Notes: generated from the sequence alone by a model not told the origin. A DNA stretch of 36,141 nt from Lentisphaerae bacterium RIFOXYC12_FULL_60_16 (GCA_001803315.1 MHBQ01000106.1:1-36141); one strand, 5' to 3'. Shown: positions 8,027 to 18,379, counted from the first letter of the stretch. Numbers and translations are program-made.

Positions 8027-8977
8027 TCATGCAGGTGCGGGGTTTCCGGTTGACGAACGAAATTGCCGGTACACGTCGAGCATGTATTCGTAATGAGCCA
8101 GGGGCATTCCCGTGAAAATGGTGTTCGACGTTCCGAATATGTAACCGCCACCGGGTGCGGCGTGTTGCAGGCAATATTCCGCTGATTGGCGGATGGCTTC
8201 CAGAGGCCCATCCTGCAAAAGGTTGCACTGCACGTTCCCCATCAAGGCCAGCTTGCCGTGGCAACGACGCTTGACCTCGGCAATATCCATGCCGGCCATG
8301 GGATCAACCGACTGGAAGCATGCCGCTCCCAGCGAGAGGTAATCATCCAGGATGGGCATGATGTTGCCGTCGGTATGGACAAACGGGATGACGCCGAGTG
8401 TCCGCAGGTGCTGGACCTCACGGTGCAGGTAGGGGGTTATGAACTCGCTGAACTGGGCGGGTGAAATAAACGGCCCGGCGTTGAACGCCACGTCGTTGAC
8501 GACATGGATGAAATCGGCGCCGGCTTCTGCGAGGCGGTTGAAGGTGGCGATGGCTTTGGATTCCTTGTCACGTGCGACTGCGTGAATGTGCGCGGGGTTA
8601 TCCACGAGATCGAGGGAGAACTGCATCCAGTCCGTCATGTTCTCGATTGACCATACCGTGTCGCCGACAATGCTGCCGATCAATATGTCGTTTCCGAAGG
8701 TAGCCTTGGCGGCCCGAACGCCGTCCGGATCACTCCAGGGGAAGTAGACGGCCAATCCATCCCATTGAAATCGTTCCACGATTTTCTCATAAATGGTCAT
8801 ACATTGCCTGACCAGCCGGTCTTTCGCTTCGCGTGTCTGGCAATCCCGCCAGTCGCTCCAGTCTGGAAACTTGAGGCCAAAGGCTTCCTGTTCGAGCTGG
8901 AACATGATTTCGAAGTGGGGGGGGCGGTCGGGTTCTTCGAAACGCAGGGTTTTGAGGATGCGTTCTTTTCCTGTCAT
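8027..8977 (-). CDS. Uroporphyrinogen decarboxylase-fold protein (second copy)
   Basis: A 316-residue URO-D superfamily protein, shorter than the first copy and distant from it. It starts MTGKERILKTLRFEEPDRPP, a typical opening for the MtaA/URO-D-like group. It has the strand VIPFVHTDGNIMPIL (HTDGN at 201-205) and ends with GGYIFGTSNTIFTGMPLAHYEYML, the barrel-closing motif of the family. The histidine of the zinc HxC motif is present but the cysteine is replaced (HTDG). Function unknown; not HemE, as the N-terminal porphyrin-binding arginines are missing. The start lies 12 bases behind the stop of the giant exported protein gene, so it is probably co-transcribed with it. No strong ribosome site. 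Codons 18-20 carry a run of eight cytosines (coding strand). Confidence 0.78.
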   Translation of the reverse strand: MTGKERILKTLRFEEPDRPPHFEIMFQLEQEAFGLKFPDWSDWRDCQTREAKDRLVRQCMTIYEKIVERFQWDGLAVYFPWSDPDGVRAAKATFGNDILIGSIVGDTVWSIENMTDWMQFSLDLVDNPAHIHAVARDKESKAIATFNRLAEAGADFIHVVNDVAFNAGPFISPAQFSEFITPYLHREVQHLRTLGVIPFVHTDGNIMPILDDYLSLGAACFQSVDPMAGMDIAEVKRRCHGKLALMGNVQCNLLQDGPLEAIRQSAEYCLQHAAPGGGYIFGTSNTIFTGMPLAHYEYMLDVYRQFRSSTGNPAPA

Positions 8978-8989
8978 GCCAAATACTTC

Positions 8990-11900
8990 TTACTCCACGC
9001 CCACCCGGTAGAAGAGGGTGGTGGGGGTGGAGTCCAGGGTGTCGGTGAAGGTGTTGATGGGGGTGGTTGCCGGCAGGTTGCGGTGGATGGACTGGAATCC
9101 GGTGATCAGGTTGGTGCAGCGTTCCAGGTTGTAGGCCTTGCCCTCCACACTGGTCCAGGTGATGATCACGGTCCGTCCGTCCGGCTGGGTTTCCACACCG
9201 AGGATCATCAGGACCGAGTTGGCATCGATCGGATCGGTTCCCGCCTGGTATTCCTGCCGGTTGCTGCGTCCGTCCGCATCGGGGTCTGCAGTGCCTGAAT
9301 CGGCGCCGGTCAATACCTTGCCGAAATACCATTTCTCCCACCAGTCCGGGATTCCGTTGTCGTTGGTGTCTCCGCTGGAGGTGGCGCCGCCACTGCCACC
9401 CGTGCCGGCGGTCGCCGCACACCGGAATCCGACATCCATATGACGGGTAGCCGGCAACAACTGGTACCGGGCCGAACATCGCAACGTCAGGGCCGCCTGC
9501 GAATAAGATCCGCCCCGGATGACCTTGTAGGTCCCGGACACCGGTCCGAGCGGATCGGTTCCACCGGTCAGCGGGCTGGTAAACCAGTCACTGCACCATT
9601 CCCAGACATTGCCTGCCATGTCATACATACCGTACCCGTTGGCTGGATATTGCGCCGGGTAATTTGCGTTGGTCATGCCGGAATCCCGGTAACAGGCATC
9701 GGCGGGAGAGATGGTGTCGCCCCACGGGTAGATCGCCGTGATACCGCCTCGCATGGCAAACTCGTATTCCGCCTCGGTGGGCAAACGTTTGCCGATCCAG
9801 GCGGCATACGCCTGCGCATCTGCCCAGGTTACATTGACCATCGGCCGGTTGGTGTCGGCAAAGCCCCAGGGTGGGGCGGAGGGCATGCCACGACCGGTGT
9901 CCGTGGCAAAAGCCTGATATTCACCCACCGTCACTTCACGGGTGTCCATGTAGAAGGGACTGACCGTGGTGCTGCGACCACCCGTCCCCCCACTGTTGCC
10001 CATCATGTAGGTGTTACCCATCAGGAGCAGCATATCGCCCGCCAGGTAGGCTCCGGAACGGTCCGTGAGGGCTCCGTAGGAAACCACCACATTGGTCAGG
10101 GTTTGCGGGGCGGTGAATCCGGGGATGGTCTGGAAAAGCACCATATAAGGGTTGTTGGCGGTCGGCAGGTTAGACACCGTGATGCCGCTGTTGTTCCAGT
10201 TGGTGTTTGGACCTGTTATCAGCCGCCATTGAGCCCCAGCCGCAATCGCGTTGCTTGTCGAAAGCGTGACCCGGATCGAGCCGCTTTGCGGGGCAAAATT
10301 AGCCATCAGATCGTAGGATTGGTTCGCTGTCAATGAGAGCGGGTTGTTGGTGCTGGTCAGGTTGCCGGTCCAGTTGACAAAACGGAAGTCGGCATCGGGC
10401 ACGGCTTCGAAGACCACCGGCCCCGATCCGCGATCGTGCCATGCATTGGAACCGGTCACACTGCCGTCCATGAACGCGGTAGCAGTCAGCCAGTATTGGG
10501 TCTTCCATGTCCAGGCAAGGACGGTGTTGTTGGTTATGACAAAGGATGTGGTATTGGTTCCGGCACCATTGCCGATACTGCCCGAACCGATCCAACCGGT
10601 ACATACATACTGGGTCTCAACGCCCCAACTGACGATTTCATCTACCGAAGCCGGCACCAGCGTTCCCCATTCCTGGGTTGTGATGCCGGAGGGTGAGGGG
10701 AACCCGTGGATGGATGTAACATCGAGGGTGTAGGTGTTGATGGAAAAATCAACGGTGATGAAGCGGGGGCCGTTGGTGACGTTGAGGAAGGTATAGGTGT
10801 TGGTCGGACCAATCGGGGTCCCATCGACCCAAACCTCGGAAACATGGTAATGGGGCGCTGGTGTGAAGGTGTATGCCTGGGTGCCTCCCTGCGTCACGAA
10901 GATGGTTCCGGTTGGCGAGACCGTCCCGTTGGTGGAAAAGCTGGTGGCGGTGATTTCGTGGCTGAGGACAAAGCTTTTGGAGGCTTCCGGTGTGCCGCCG
11001 TAGGCGCCCAGGTTGATGCGTCCGCCGTTGGGGGAGGGTTCGTCGGCGAACGGCGAGTTGGTATCGCCGGCGTCAATGCAGGGGGAATGGGTGGGATCCA
11101 CCACCCACCCGTCCTTGAAGCGTCCGCCCATGCTTGTCAGGTGGAAGTCCTCCATGCCCACGCTCAGGCTGGCGAACTCGGGATCATTGCTGATGCATCC
11201 GATTCCGGGGACGGCGAAATCCGCCCAGTTGATACTGTTGGCATACAGGCAGTTGAAATCCAGAACCGTGTCGGTTGCCGACATGGAGTCGAGTGAGATT
11301 CCTTCACCGGCGTTCAGGGAAATGATGTTGTTGCGGATGTCCGAATGCAGGGTCTGCTGGATGAAGAGTCCCCGGCCGTTGCTGTGCAGGGTGTTATTGA
11401 CTATGTCCAACTGGTCGGCCTGTCCGCCATGTACGGCGTTATCCAGATTAAATGCGATCAGGTTGTTTTTGAAGGTAACCTTTGATGTCGCGCCGGTGAT
11501 CCGCACGCCATTGGTTGCGTTCATCTGGATGTAGCAATGCTCGATTATCGTGGTCGCCATACCGTTCCCGATTTGGATGCCGTCCCCGAAATGGTTTTCG
11601 AAATCAGAGCCGGATATGGACAGGGAACTGCCGCCGGATCCCGACACGGCAAGTCCCGCACCACACCATTCGGTTTCGACCCCACGGATTGAAACGTCAG
11701 TCGGGTTGATGATTCGTATGGATTCCTCCATGCAATCGTCGAGATGGGAGTCCTCGAATGTTACTTTTGAGGAATCCACGATGGCAATGCCGACATCCCG
11801 ATAGGATACTTCGCAGTCATATAGGGTGATGCGGTTGGAACTCCGGATCACGATGCCGGTTCCGGGATGGTGGATGAGGTCTTCGGTCTCAAAATCGAAG

Positions 11901-14788
11901 CCGGTAAACACGATGTCGGTGCAGCCTTCGATATGAACGCAGGTCTGGGTTCCGGCATCCATCCATCCCATGTCGCCGGGGCGATCGGGCCAGAAGCGGT
12001 TTTCAATGTCGGCAAGAAAAGCGATGGGCTGGTTCAATGCGCCTGAAACGGTGACCGTGACCGGGTTCTTATAGCGTTCCGGCGCAATGTGGACGACGGA
12101 TCCGGGTGTCACCGCTGACATGGCACGGTTGATGGTCCGCCAGGGGGTTGACGGTGAATTGCCGGAAAACCCGTCATCGCCGGTGCGGTCGTCCACGTAC
12201 CAGATGGTTCCACCGCCGACCACGAGGGCTTTGGTGGCGCCCAGCAGGTTGGTGTCACCCTGGATGCGGACTTCCACCCGGTGGGTTCCGCCAGAACTAA
12301 ACGTGACGCCCGTCGCGATGTCGGCCACCCCGTTGATGAAGGGATTGTAGTTGTTGTTGGGGAAGACGGCGCCGGGATCCGTAGGGGAGGAGAGGGTGAT
12401 GGCGTTGGTGTGCGCATCATGGATTTTACCGGCGTCGCCAAAGGCGAACAGGCGCAATCCGGAAGCCTGGCCGACGACGGCAGGATTGGGCATCACCTCT
12501 ATACGGATCGAGAACGTGTTGCTCGCGCCGGGTTCCATGACGGAATATCCATCCTCGCCGAAACGGGTGCCGGGCGCATCCTCATTGACCCAGATGGTTT
12601 GTTCGCCCGGGATGGACCATGTCAACGCGTTGGTGAAGGAGACGAAACCGGGATGCGGCGGGGTGAACAGGTGGTTGGTTGGTCCGGTGGCGCCGGGATC
12701 GCTGTAGGATATTGAAATGCCGCCGGAGAAGTTGGTGTCGGGGAAGCCGGCTCCGTCGAGCATGAACACCTTGAAGGAGCAGGGATAACCCGCCACGGCA
12801 TCATCCGAGGACCGGACCCGAATCCAGCCGGGGCCCATCGGCAAGGGGTCGGATTGCACGAGGGTCTGGGCGGAAGCAAACAGGTTGGTGTCGGTCAACC
12901 ATCGGATCGTCGTGGTTTGGAGTCCGGGAGTCCGGAAAGCGATGGCTCCAGGGAAAGACCCTCTACCGTTGGCGAGTCCGGATATGAACAGGTTGGTGGA
13001 ATAAGCGGCGTTCGGGTCGGTGCAGGACACCTCGAGGTTACCCCAGAAGCTGGTAACCACATGTTCATTGTCATCACGTCCTTCAATCGTGATGTCGAAG
13101 AAGTCGTTGGTATTTGCCAGATCGGTCAAATCAACCACGATATGCGAAAGACCGCCGGTAGACGGTTGTTCGCCTTGAACCGTCAGGTTGTAGCGTCGTC
13201 CCCAAAGGTTGGTTTGAACAGTGTCGGCAACCTGGAGCCATTGTTCGCCGATGGAGCGGAGGATCAACGCGTTGGTAAACGTGTGGTAACCCTTGTTGCC
13301 GGTCGTGAATGCGTAGTTGGGGGGGAGGGTGGCGGTTCCGTCGCTGGACGTGAAACCGATGGTACCCAGGAAATTGGTAACCAAGTAATCGTCAAAGTTA
13401 AGTGCCGCGACGGAGAACGAGTTGGTGTGGAATGCCGTCACGGGGTCCGGCGTTCGAATGTCGAACCAATCCGGTGGCGAATTGGTATAGCCGTTGAACA
13501 CCCGAAAATTGAAGAGGCCGCCCTGCATGTTGATGTCGACTACGTCCGTGACGGTCACGTCGGCGCCGCCGTGGGACATGAAGAAACGGAATACATTCGT
13601 GAAAAGATGCACGCCGGCGTCGTTGGTCGTGAACTGATAATTGCCGGGTGTGTCCCCGGTTGGGTTGGAGGCAAACATCACCGTGCCGGTGTAGCCGCTC
13701 CAGATGGAGCTATCTTCCCATGCCTCGACCCGGATGGTGAAATACTCGTTCGCGATGATGTCGGAGGGATCATCCTCAAGGAAGACGCGGAAGCAGCGAA
13801 GGGGAGGAGCTGCCGGAACTTCATAACAACCGATTTCGACAATGCCTTCCTCAATTCTGGGGTTTCCGTTCAGGTCGGATGCTGCCGCCATCCAGGGCTG
13901 GTTCTGACCTGCGTTGATCAGGGGAGAGCCGGGGCCGGGAGCAAAATCGCCGGCGCCGGGATTGGCAAAGGCGGGCTCGTTGGTGAAGTTGCCGGTACCT
14001 CCTGCCGGTTGAGGGGTTGTACAGCAGTAGTTGAACGTGGCGTTATTGTAATTTGCCGCGCCCGCCGAGGTGTTGTGGTAAACGACGGAATTCAGAATGG
14101 TGCCACCGAAGGTGTAAAGGCCTCCGGCATTGGTCCCCGCGGTGTTGCTGACAATGGTGCAATTCTCGATGGATCCGGAATTCATTTCGATCCCGCCGCC
14201 TGACATGGCGGCGTTGTTATACGCTACGAGGCTGTTACGGAGGATGCCGCCATTGATCTGAACGCCGGCTCCGCTGGCTCCTGCAACCACCATGTTGTTG
14301 ATGATGTTGCACCGGTCTACGATACCGGTCGTCATATAGATGCCGGCTCCGTTGGTTCCACTCTGGTGGCCATTTTGGATGGTGAACCCTTCAAGGGTTC
14401 CTCCCAGGCCGGAAATCTGGACGCAGCGGGTAAGCCCTCCGCCGTCGATGATGGTTGTCTGATGGCCGTTTACGCTCTTCAGCATAACGCCGTTTGTAAT
14501 GGAGATGGTGTTGCTGAGGAAATAAATCGCATTGGTGACCAGGATCACGTCTCCCGTGCTGGAAACAGAAATCGCATCCTGGATGTTGGTTGCCGCCGTG
14601 GCCCATGACAGGTAGGGAAGACTGGGGGTCGCGTCAGGTGAAACATACCGGGTCGTGGCATGGGAGGTTGACAGGATGGTTAGAAGGATCGCGATCGCCG
14701 GCAAGTATCGGGGTCGTGAATCCGGCATCTGCATCGCAGCGTGTGGCGCCGTAAGAACCTGTCGGTGCGTCGGGGTGTCAAACTTCAC
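8990..14788 (-). CDS. Giant exported beta-helix / Ig-like repeat / FGE-sulfatase-fold protein
   Basis: A 1,932-residue predicted surface or secreted protein. The start is GTG 14788, chosen for its strong ribosome site (GAGAGGTGG) over ATGs at codons 19 and 21. Domains in order: a signal peptide ending near SHA (43) with a long charged N-region; a right-handed beta-helix (46-325) ending in a LINAG...DLNGNPRI...IGCYE motif; five Ig-like repeats of about 95-110 residues (about 330-880); a second beta-helix starting IWYVDDRTGDDGFSGNSP and ending INLGAYGGTPEASKS (about 890-1285); divergent InlB-B-like repeats (about 1290-1580); an FGE-sulfatase/SUMF1 domain (1583-1792) with RLPTEAEYEFAMRGG, MAGNVWEWCSDW and DVGFRCA; and a tail with NDNGIPDWWEKWYFG and DPDADGRSNRQEYQAGTDP (1806-1932). 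The two catalytic cysteines of true formylglycine-generating enzymes appear absent, so that domain is probably a binding module. Role likely adhesion or carbohydrate binding (inference). Confidence 0.85.
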   Translation of the reverse strand: MKFDTPTHRQVLTAPHAAMQMPDSRPRYLPAIAILLTILSTSHATTRYVSPDATPSLPYLSWATAATNIQDAISVSSTGDVILVTNAIYFLSNTISITNGVMLKSVNGHQTTIIDGGGLTRCVQISGLGGTLEGFTIQNGHQSGTNGAGIYMTTGIVDRCNIINNMVVAGASGAGVQINGGILRNSLVAYNNAAMSGGGIEMNSGSIENCTIVSNTAGTNAGGLYTFGGTILNSVVYHNTSAGAANYNNATFNYCCTTPQPAGGTGNFTNEPAFANPGAGDFAPGPGSPLINAGQNQPWMAAASDLNGNPRIEEGIVEIGCYEVPAAPPLRCFRVFLEDDPSDIIANEYFTIRVEAWEDSSIWSGYTGTVMFASNPTGDTPGNYQFTTNDAGVHLFTNVFRFFMSHGGADVTVTDVVDINMQGGLFNFRVFNGYTNSPPDWFDIRTPDPVTAFHTNSFSVAALNFDDYLVTNFLGTIGFTSSDGTATLPPNYAFTTGNKGYHTFTNALILRSIGEQWLQVADTVQTNLWGRRYNLTVQGEQPSTGGLSHIVVDLTDLANTNDFFDITIEGRDDNEHVVTSFWGNLEVSCTDPNAAYSTNLFISGLANGRGSFPGAIAFRTPGLQTTTIRWLTDTNLFASAQTLVQSDPLPMGPGWIRVRSSDDAVAGYPCSFKVFMLDGAGFPDTNFSGGISISYSDPGATGPTNHLFTPPHPGFVSFTNALTWSIPGEQTIWVNEDAPGTRFGEDGYSVMEPGASNTFSIRIEVMPNPAVVGQASGLRLFAFGDAGKIHDAHTNAITLSSPTDPGAVFPNNNYNPFINGVADIATGVTFSSGGTHRVEVRIQGDTNLLGATKALVVGGGTIWYVDDRTGDDGFSGNSPSTPWRTINRAMSAVTPGSVVHIAPERYKNPVTVTVSGALNQPIAFLADIENRFWPDRPGDMGWMDAGTQTCVHIEGCTDIVFTGFDFETEDLIHHPGTGIVIRSSNRITLYDCEVSYRDVGIAIVDSSKVTFEDSHLDDCMEESIRIINPTDVSIRGVETEWCGAGLAVSGSGGSSLSISGSDFENHFGDGIQIGNGMATTIIEHCYIQMNATNGVRITGATSKVTFKNNLIAFNLDNAVHGGQADQLDIVNNTLHSNGRGLFIQQTLHSDIRNNIISLNAGEGISLDSMSATDTVLDFNCLYANSINWADFAVPGIGCISNDPEFASLSVGMEDFHLTSMGGRFKDGWVVDPTHSPCIDAGDTNSPFADEPSPNGGRINLGAYGGTPEASKSFVLSHEITATSFSTNGTVSPTGTIFVTQGGTQAYTFTPAPHYHVSEVWVDGTPIGPTNTYTFLNVTNGPRFITVDFSINTYTLDVTSIHGFPSPSGITTQEWGTLVPASVDEIVSWGVETQYVCTGWIGSGSIGNGAGTNTTSFVITNNTVLAWTWKTQYWLTATAFMDGSVTGSNAWHDRGSGPVVFEAVPDADFRFVNWTGNLTSTNNPLSLTANQSYDLMANFAPQSGSIRVTLSTSNAIAAGAQWRLITGPNTNWNNSGITVSNLPTANNPYMVLFQTIPGFTAPQTLTNVVVSYGALTDRSGAYLAGDMLLLMGNTYMMGNSGGTGGRSTTVSPFYMDTREVTVGEYQAFATDTGRGMPSAPPWGFADTNRPMVNVTWADAQAYAAWIGKRLPTEAEYEFAMRGGITAIYPWGDTISPADACYRDSGMTNANYPAQYPANGYGMYDMAGNVWEWCSDWFTSPLTGGTDPLGPVSGTYKVIRGGSYSQAALTLRCSARYQLLPATRHMDVGFRCAATAGTGGSGGATSSGDTNDNGIPDWWEKWYFGKVLTGADSGTADPDADGRSNRQEYQAGTDPIDANSVLMILGVETQPDGRTVIITWTSVEGKAYNLERCTNLITGFQSIHRNLPATTPINTFTDTLDSTPTTLFYRVGVE

Positions 14789-14837
14789 AACACCACCTCT
14801 CTGTTTAGAATCAACCTGCCTTGAAACAAGTGAATTA

Positions 14838-14866
14838 AGCCTAACAAATTACAGGGGGCGGGTCAA
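14838..14866 (-). promoter_or_regulatory. Predicted promoter of the giant protein gene
   Basis: On the minus strand, TTGACC (14866-14861, 5 of 6), a 17-nt spacer and TAGGCT (14843-14838, 3 of 6). The leader would be about 40 nt and carries the GAGAGGTGG ribosome site. Confidence 0.42.
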
Positions 14867-14938
14867 CGTCCGAAACAGACAACAACTTTCACGGCGGAAA
14901 GCCTTTACGCCGGAAACAATCCCTTCCGGTAAATACGC

Positions 14939-14968
14939 TTGAATCCGGAGGCGGTGCTTGTGTATGGT
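14939..14968 (+). promoter_or_regulatory. Predicted tRNA-Leu promoter
   Basis: TTGAAT (14939-14944, 4 of 6), an 18-nt spacer and TATGGT (14963-14968, 4 of 6), placed nine bases before the 5' end of the tRNA. Spacing fits a stable-RNA promoter with a very short leader. Confidence 0.42.
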
Positions 14969-14977
14969 CCTCCCGTT

Positions 14978-15063
14978 GCTCGGGTGGCGGAATGGCAGAC
15001 GCGCCAGGTTGAGGGCCTGGTGACCGCAAGGTTGTGGAGGTTCAAATCCTCTCCCGAGCACCA
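14978..15063 (+). tRNA. tRNA-Leu (anticodon GAG)
   Basis: A complete 86-nt class II tRNA with encoded CCA. The acceptor stem GCTCGGG pairs with CCCGAGC (15053-15059). The anticodon stem CCAGG/CCTGG encloses the loop TTGAGGG with anticodon GAG. A long variable arm (TGACCGCAAGGTTG) follows, as in leucine tRNAs, and the T-loop contains GTTCAAATC. Discriminator A (15060) is normal for leucine. It decodes CUC/CUU. Confidence 0.95.
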
Positions 15064-15172
15064 GTATATCTCATGGGAAATGTGTCGAGGCGACCTTTCC
15101 CGTCAAACCGGTTCCTGGCCGGGCACGGAGTATGGGTGTGCAATGGGTTTGGGTATTTCCCTGGACGTCCAT

Positions 15173-15790
15173 ATGAAACTGGTCATTGCCACGCACAACC
15201 GGCACAAGGTGGATGAGATCCGGGCCATCTTCAACCTGCAGGGGGTTGATTTGCTGGCAGCCGTTGATATTCCCGGTGCACCCGACGTGGAAGAGGATGG
15301 CGACACCTTTGAGAAAAATGCCGTCAAGAAGGCCGTTGCCCTGGCCCGTTTTTCGGGGTGCTGGAGCCTGGCGGACGATTCCGGCCTGGAGGTATCGGCA
15401 TTGAACGGTGCGCCGGGGGTGCAATCAGCCCGCTATGCCGGAGAGCCGGTTGATTACCGGGCGAACAACCGTAAACTACTGGATGCTTTGCGGGATCAGT
15501 CGGACCGCTCGGCCCGCTTTTGTTGTGTCATGGCATTAGCCGACCCGTCAGGAAAAAGTCAAACCATCCGTGGAACCTGTTCCGGACACATCCTTGCGGA
15601 TGCGCGGGGGACGGGTGGGTTCGGATATGATCCCCTGTTTGTTCCGAATGGTTATGATACGACGTTTTCCGAGATGGACGCGCAGGCGAAGAACCGGATA
15701 TCGCACCGCGCACGGGCACTGGAAGCCGCGATCAGGCAATGGGGTGGAATCCTGAACGGCCGGTACGATCGGTTTCCGGTTCCGCCATAA
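15173..15790 (+). CDS. rdgB: XTP/dITP diphosphatase (RdgB/HAM1 family)
   Basis: Nucleotide-pool sanitising enzyme that hydrolyses dITP, ITP and XTP to monophosphates, preventing their insertion in nucleic acids. The 205-residue protein starts MKLVIATHNRHKVDEI with the (S/T)xxNxxK signature. It also carries WSLADDSGLEVSALNGAPGVQSARYAG in two halves around the catalytic aspartate region, and GFGYDPLF. ATG 15173 gives the standard N-terminus and normal length. The open frame extends upstream through the tRNA gene, which is not coding; ATG 15143 is a less likely alternative. No strong ribosome site is seen. It lies 110 bases behind tRNA-Leu and is convergent with a lipoprotein gene. Confidence 0.92.
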   Translation: MKLVIATHNRHKVDEIRAIFNLQGVDLLAAVDIPGAPDVEEDGDTFEKNAVKKAVALARFSGCWSLADDSGLEVSALNGAPGVQSARYAGEPVDYRANNRKLLDALRDQSDRSARFCCVMALADPSGKSQTIRGTCSGHILADARGTGGFGYDPLFVPNGYDTTFSEMDAQAKNRISHRARALEAAIRQWGGILNGRYDRFPVPP

Positions 15791-15816
15791 AGCTTTCCCC
15801 GTCTCGTTCGTTCCTG

Positions 15817-15850
15817 CCGGCCTGTCCGACTACTGCTTTGGTGAGGCCGG
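15817..15850. terminator. Inverted repeat across convergent gene ends
   Basis: CCGGCCT (15817-15823) pairs with AGGCCGG (15844-15850) over a 20-nt loop that contains the lipoprotein stop codon. It lies just behind rdgB. There is no U-tract, so terminator function is uncertain. Confidence 0.3.
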
Positions 15851-16585
15851 AGGAGGATACTCCGCCAGGTTCAGCTTGCTGCCGTCGAAGGTGGTGTCGA
15901 AGGCCTGGTTCTGCAAGGCGGTCAAGGCCTGCGGGTTCCGGTCGAAATCAAACACCCATTGCACGGTGGTGGCATCCTTGCGGTGGGCATTGGACCGTAC
16001 GATCCGTTCGGGGACGTTCAGCCGGATGCTTACATTGAATCCCGCCAGCATGGGGGAAAGCATCCGGATGTCGGCATCGTTCATCAGCAGGGGTTGATTG
16101 GTGGAGGTGTTTTCCGGGGGGCGATACAAACGGTAGTCGCCTTGCCGGTCCCGCCGGAATGAAAGCCGTGCGTCCCGCATCAAGTCGGACTGGAGTGCCC
16201 GCTGGAGGTTGTCGAACTGGAGGATCAGGTGGGTCTGGCGCCAACCGCCCGTCGACTGGATGCGCAGGGTGTCCACCCGTATCCCGTCGGGCTCGAACGT
16301 GCGCAAGTAGTTCCGGACCTGCTCTTCCGAATGGTTGAGGAATACCCGGTTGGCCAGTGAATGCTCGAATTCCGATACGGCGGATCCTCCCCGTGCCGCG
16401 GCGAGGCGGTCACGCAATTGCAGCATGGCGCGGAACTGGTTGACCGATGATTCGGCAAGGTTGTATTTGAGATCCAGGGATCCTGATCCGTCCGGCCGTA
16501 GATTGATTACCTGCTCGAGTTTCAGGCACCCGTTGAACAGGCAGGCGCCGATCAGGAAAAGGATCCTGTATATGGGCTTTAACAT
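15830..16585 (-). CDS. Predicted lipoprotein of unknown function
   Basis: A 251-residue protein with a short hydrophobic N-terminus (MLKPIYRILFLIGACLFNGC), where Cys20 could be lipidated although the LFNGC lipobox is not ideal. It continues with LEQVINLRPDGSGSLDLKYNLAESS, a pattern seen in exported lipoproteins that bind or sense envelope components, but I do not recognise a defined family. The C-terminus is proline-rich (EYPPPASPKQ). ATG 16585 is chosen over the longer in-frame start at 16648 because it gives a clean signal sequence, lies 4 nt behind the ftsB-like stop and has a GGTGAT ribosome site. It therefore forms an operon with ftsB-like and eno. Confidence 0.6.
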   Translation of the reverse strand: MLKPIYRILFLIGACLFNGCLKLEQVINLRPDGSGSLDLKYNLAESSVNQFRAMLQLRDRLAAARGGSAVSEFEHSLANRVFLNHSEEQVRNYLRTFEPDGIRVDTLRIQSTGGWRQTHLILQFDNLQRALQSDLMRDARLSFRRDRQGDYRLYRPPENTSTNQPLLMNDADIRMLSPMLAGFNVSIRLNVPERIVRSNAHRKDATTVQWVFDFDRNPQALTALQNQAFDTTFDGSKLNLAEYPPPASPKQ

Positions 16586-16589
16586 GAGA

Positions 16590-16916
16590 TCACCGGAGTC
16601 CTTCTTCGCCCCCCCGAGTTTGAACGGGGGATGGCGTATTGGTCGCACGGTACACGAGTTCCCCCGGGCTGATCAACCCGGTCTCACGGGCGACCCGTTC
16701 CACAAAAGCCGGATCACGCGTGAATTTTTCCTGGTTGTTCTTCAATTCCTGGATTTGTGCCTCCAGTAACCGGTTTTCCTTCCGCAATTCCGTTTCCCGT
16801 GACTGCAAGGTGCGTAATTGGCGCACCTTGGGGACGAAAAGCAGGACCAGTACCCCGACGAACAAGACCGTCAGGACGGTATAAGCAGCCCGTATGGCAA
16901 GATTCCACCCGTTCAT
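16590..16916 (-). CDS. Septum formation initiator family protein (FtsB/DivIC-like)
   Basis: A 108-residue single-pass membrane protein of the cell-division septum complex, which in other bacteria bridges FtsL and FtsQ. It shows a transmembrane segment (about 8-28), a coiled coil (about 31-66, RQLRTLQSRETELRKENRLL) and the family C-terminal motif DPAFVERVARETGLISPGELVYR in two parts. ATG 16916 has a better ribosome site (GGAG 6 nt upstream) than ATG 16973 and gives the usual short cytoplasmic end. It lies directly behind eno; eno-ftsB adjacency is well known in other bacteria and supports the call. Confidence 0.88.
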   Translation of the reverse strand: MNGWNLAIRAAYTVLTVLFVGVLVLLFVPKVRQLRTLQSRETELRKENRLLEAQIQELKNNQEKFTRDPAFVERVARETGLISPGELVYRATNTPSPVQTRGGEEGLR

Positions 16917-16992
16917 AATCCGCTCCAGGCGGCGGGTCCGGCCTTGCTGCCGGATCCGCCGGGCTTGACCCATGCCGTGGCGGTTGACCGGT

Positions 16993-18269
<1,277 letters not shown>

Positions 18270-18316
18270 TCATTCCCTTTCTTTGACCGGTTCGTATTCG
18301 GATCATCGGGTTGCGT

Positions 18317-18371
18317 GCCGTTGAACGGCTGGCGTCAACCGCGGATCAGTCCACCAATTCACACGTGTGAA
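18317..18371. promoter_or_regulatory. Two palindromes in the eno upstream region
   Basis: TTCACACGTGTGAA (18358-18371) is a perfect 14-bp palindrome, and GCCGTT-G-AACGGC (18317-18329) has perfect 6-bp arms. Both lie between the terminator of the preceding operon and the eno start codon at 18266, centred about 41 bp apart. They are candidate operators or leader hairpins controlling eno-ftsB. No convincing promoter hexamers were found close by. Confidence 0.35.
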
Positions 18372-18379
18372 ACGCTAGG

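Noticed and set aside
12854..14203. Long plus-strand reading frame (449 codons) antisense to the giant protein gene
   Set aside because: It has no domain motifs and no ribosome site, and it lies wholly opposite a protein with clear domains. It is a G+C-rich shadow frame.
9000..14700. Tandem DNA repeats behind the Ig-like domains
   Set aside because: The repeats are visible at protein level only; no near-identical DNA repeats were seen.
14939..15172. N-terminal extension of the rdgB frame through the tRNA
   Set aside because: The tRNA is complete and the family N-terminus begins at ATG 15173.
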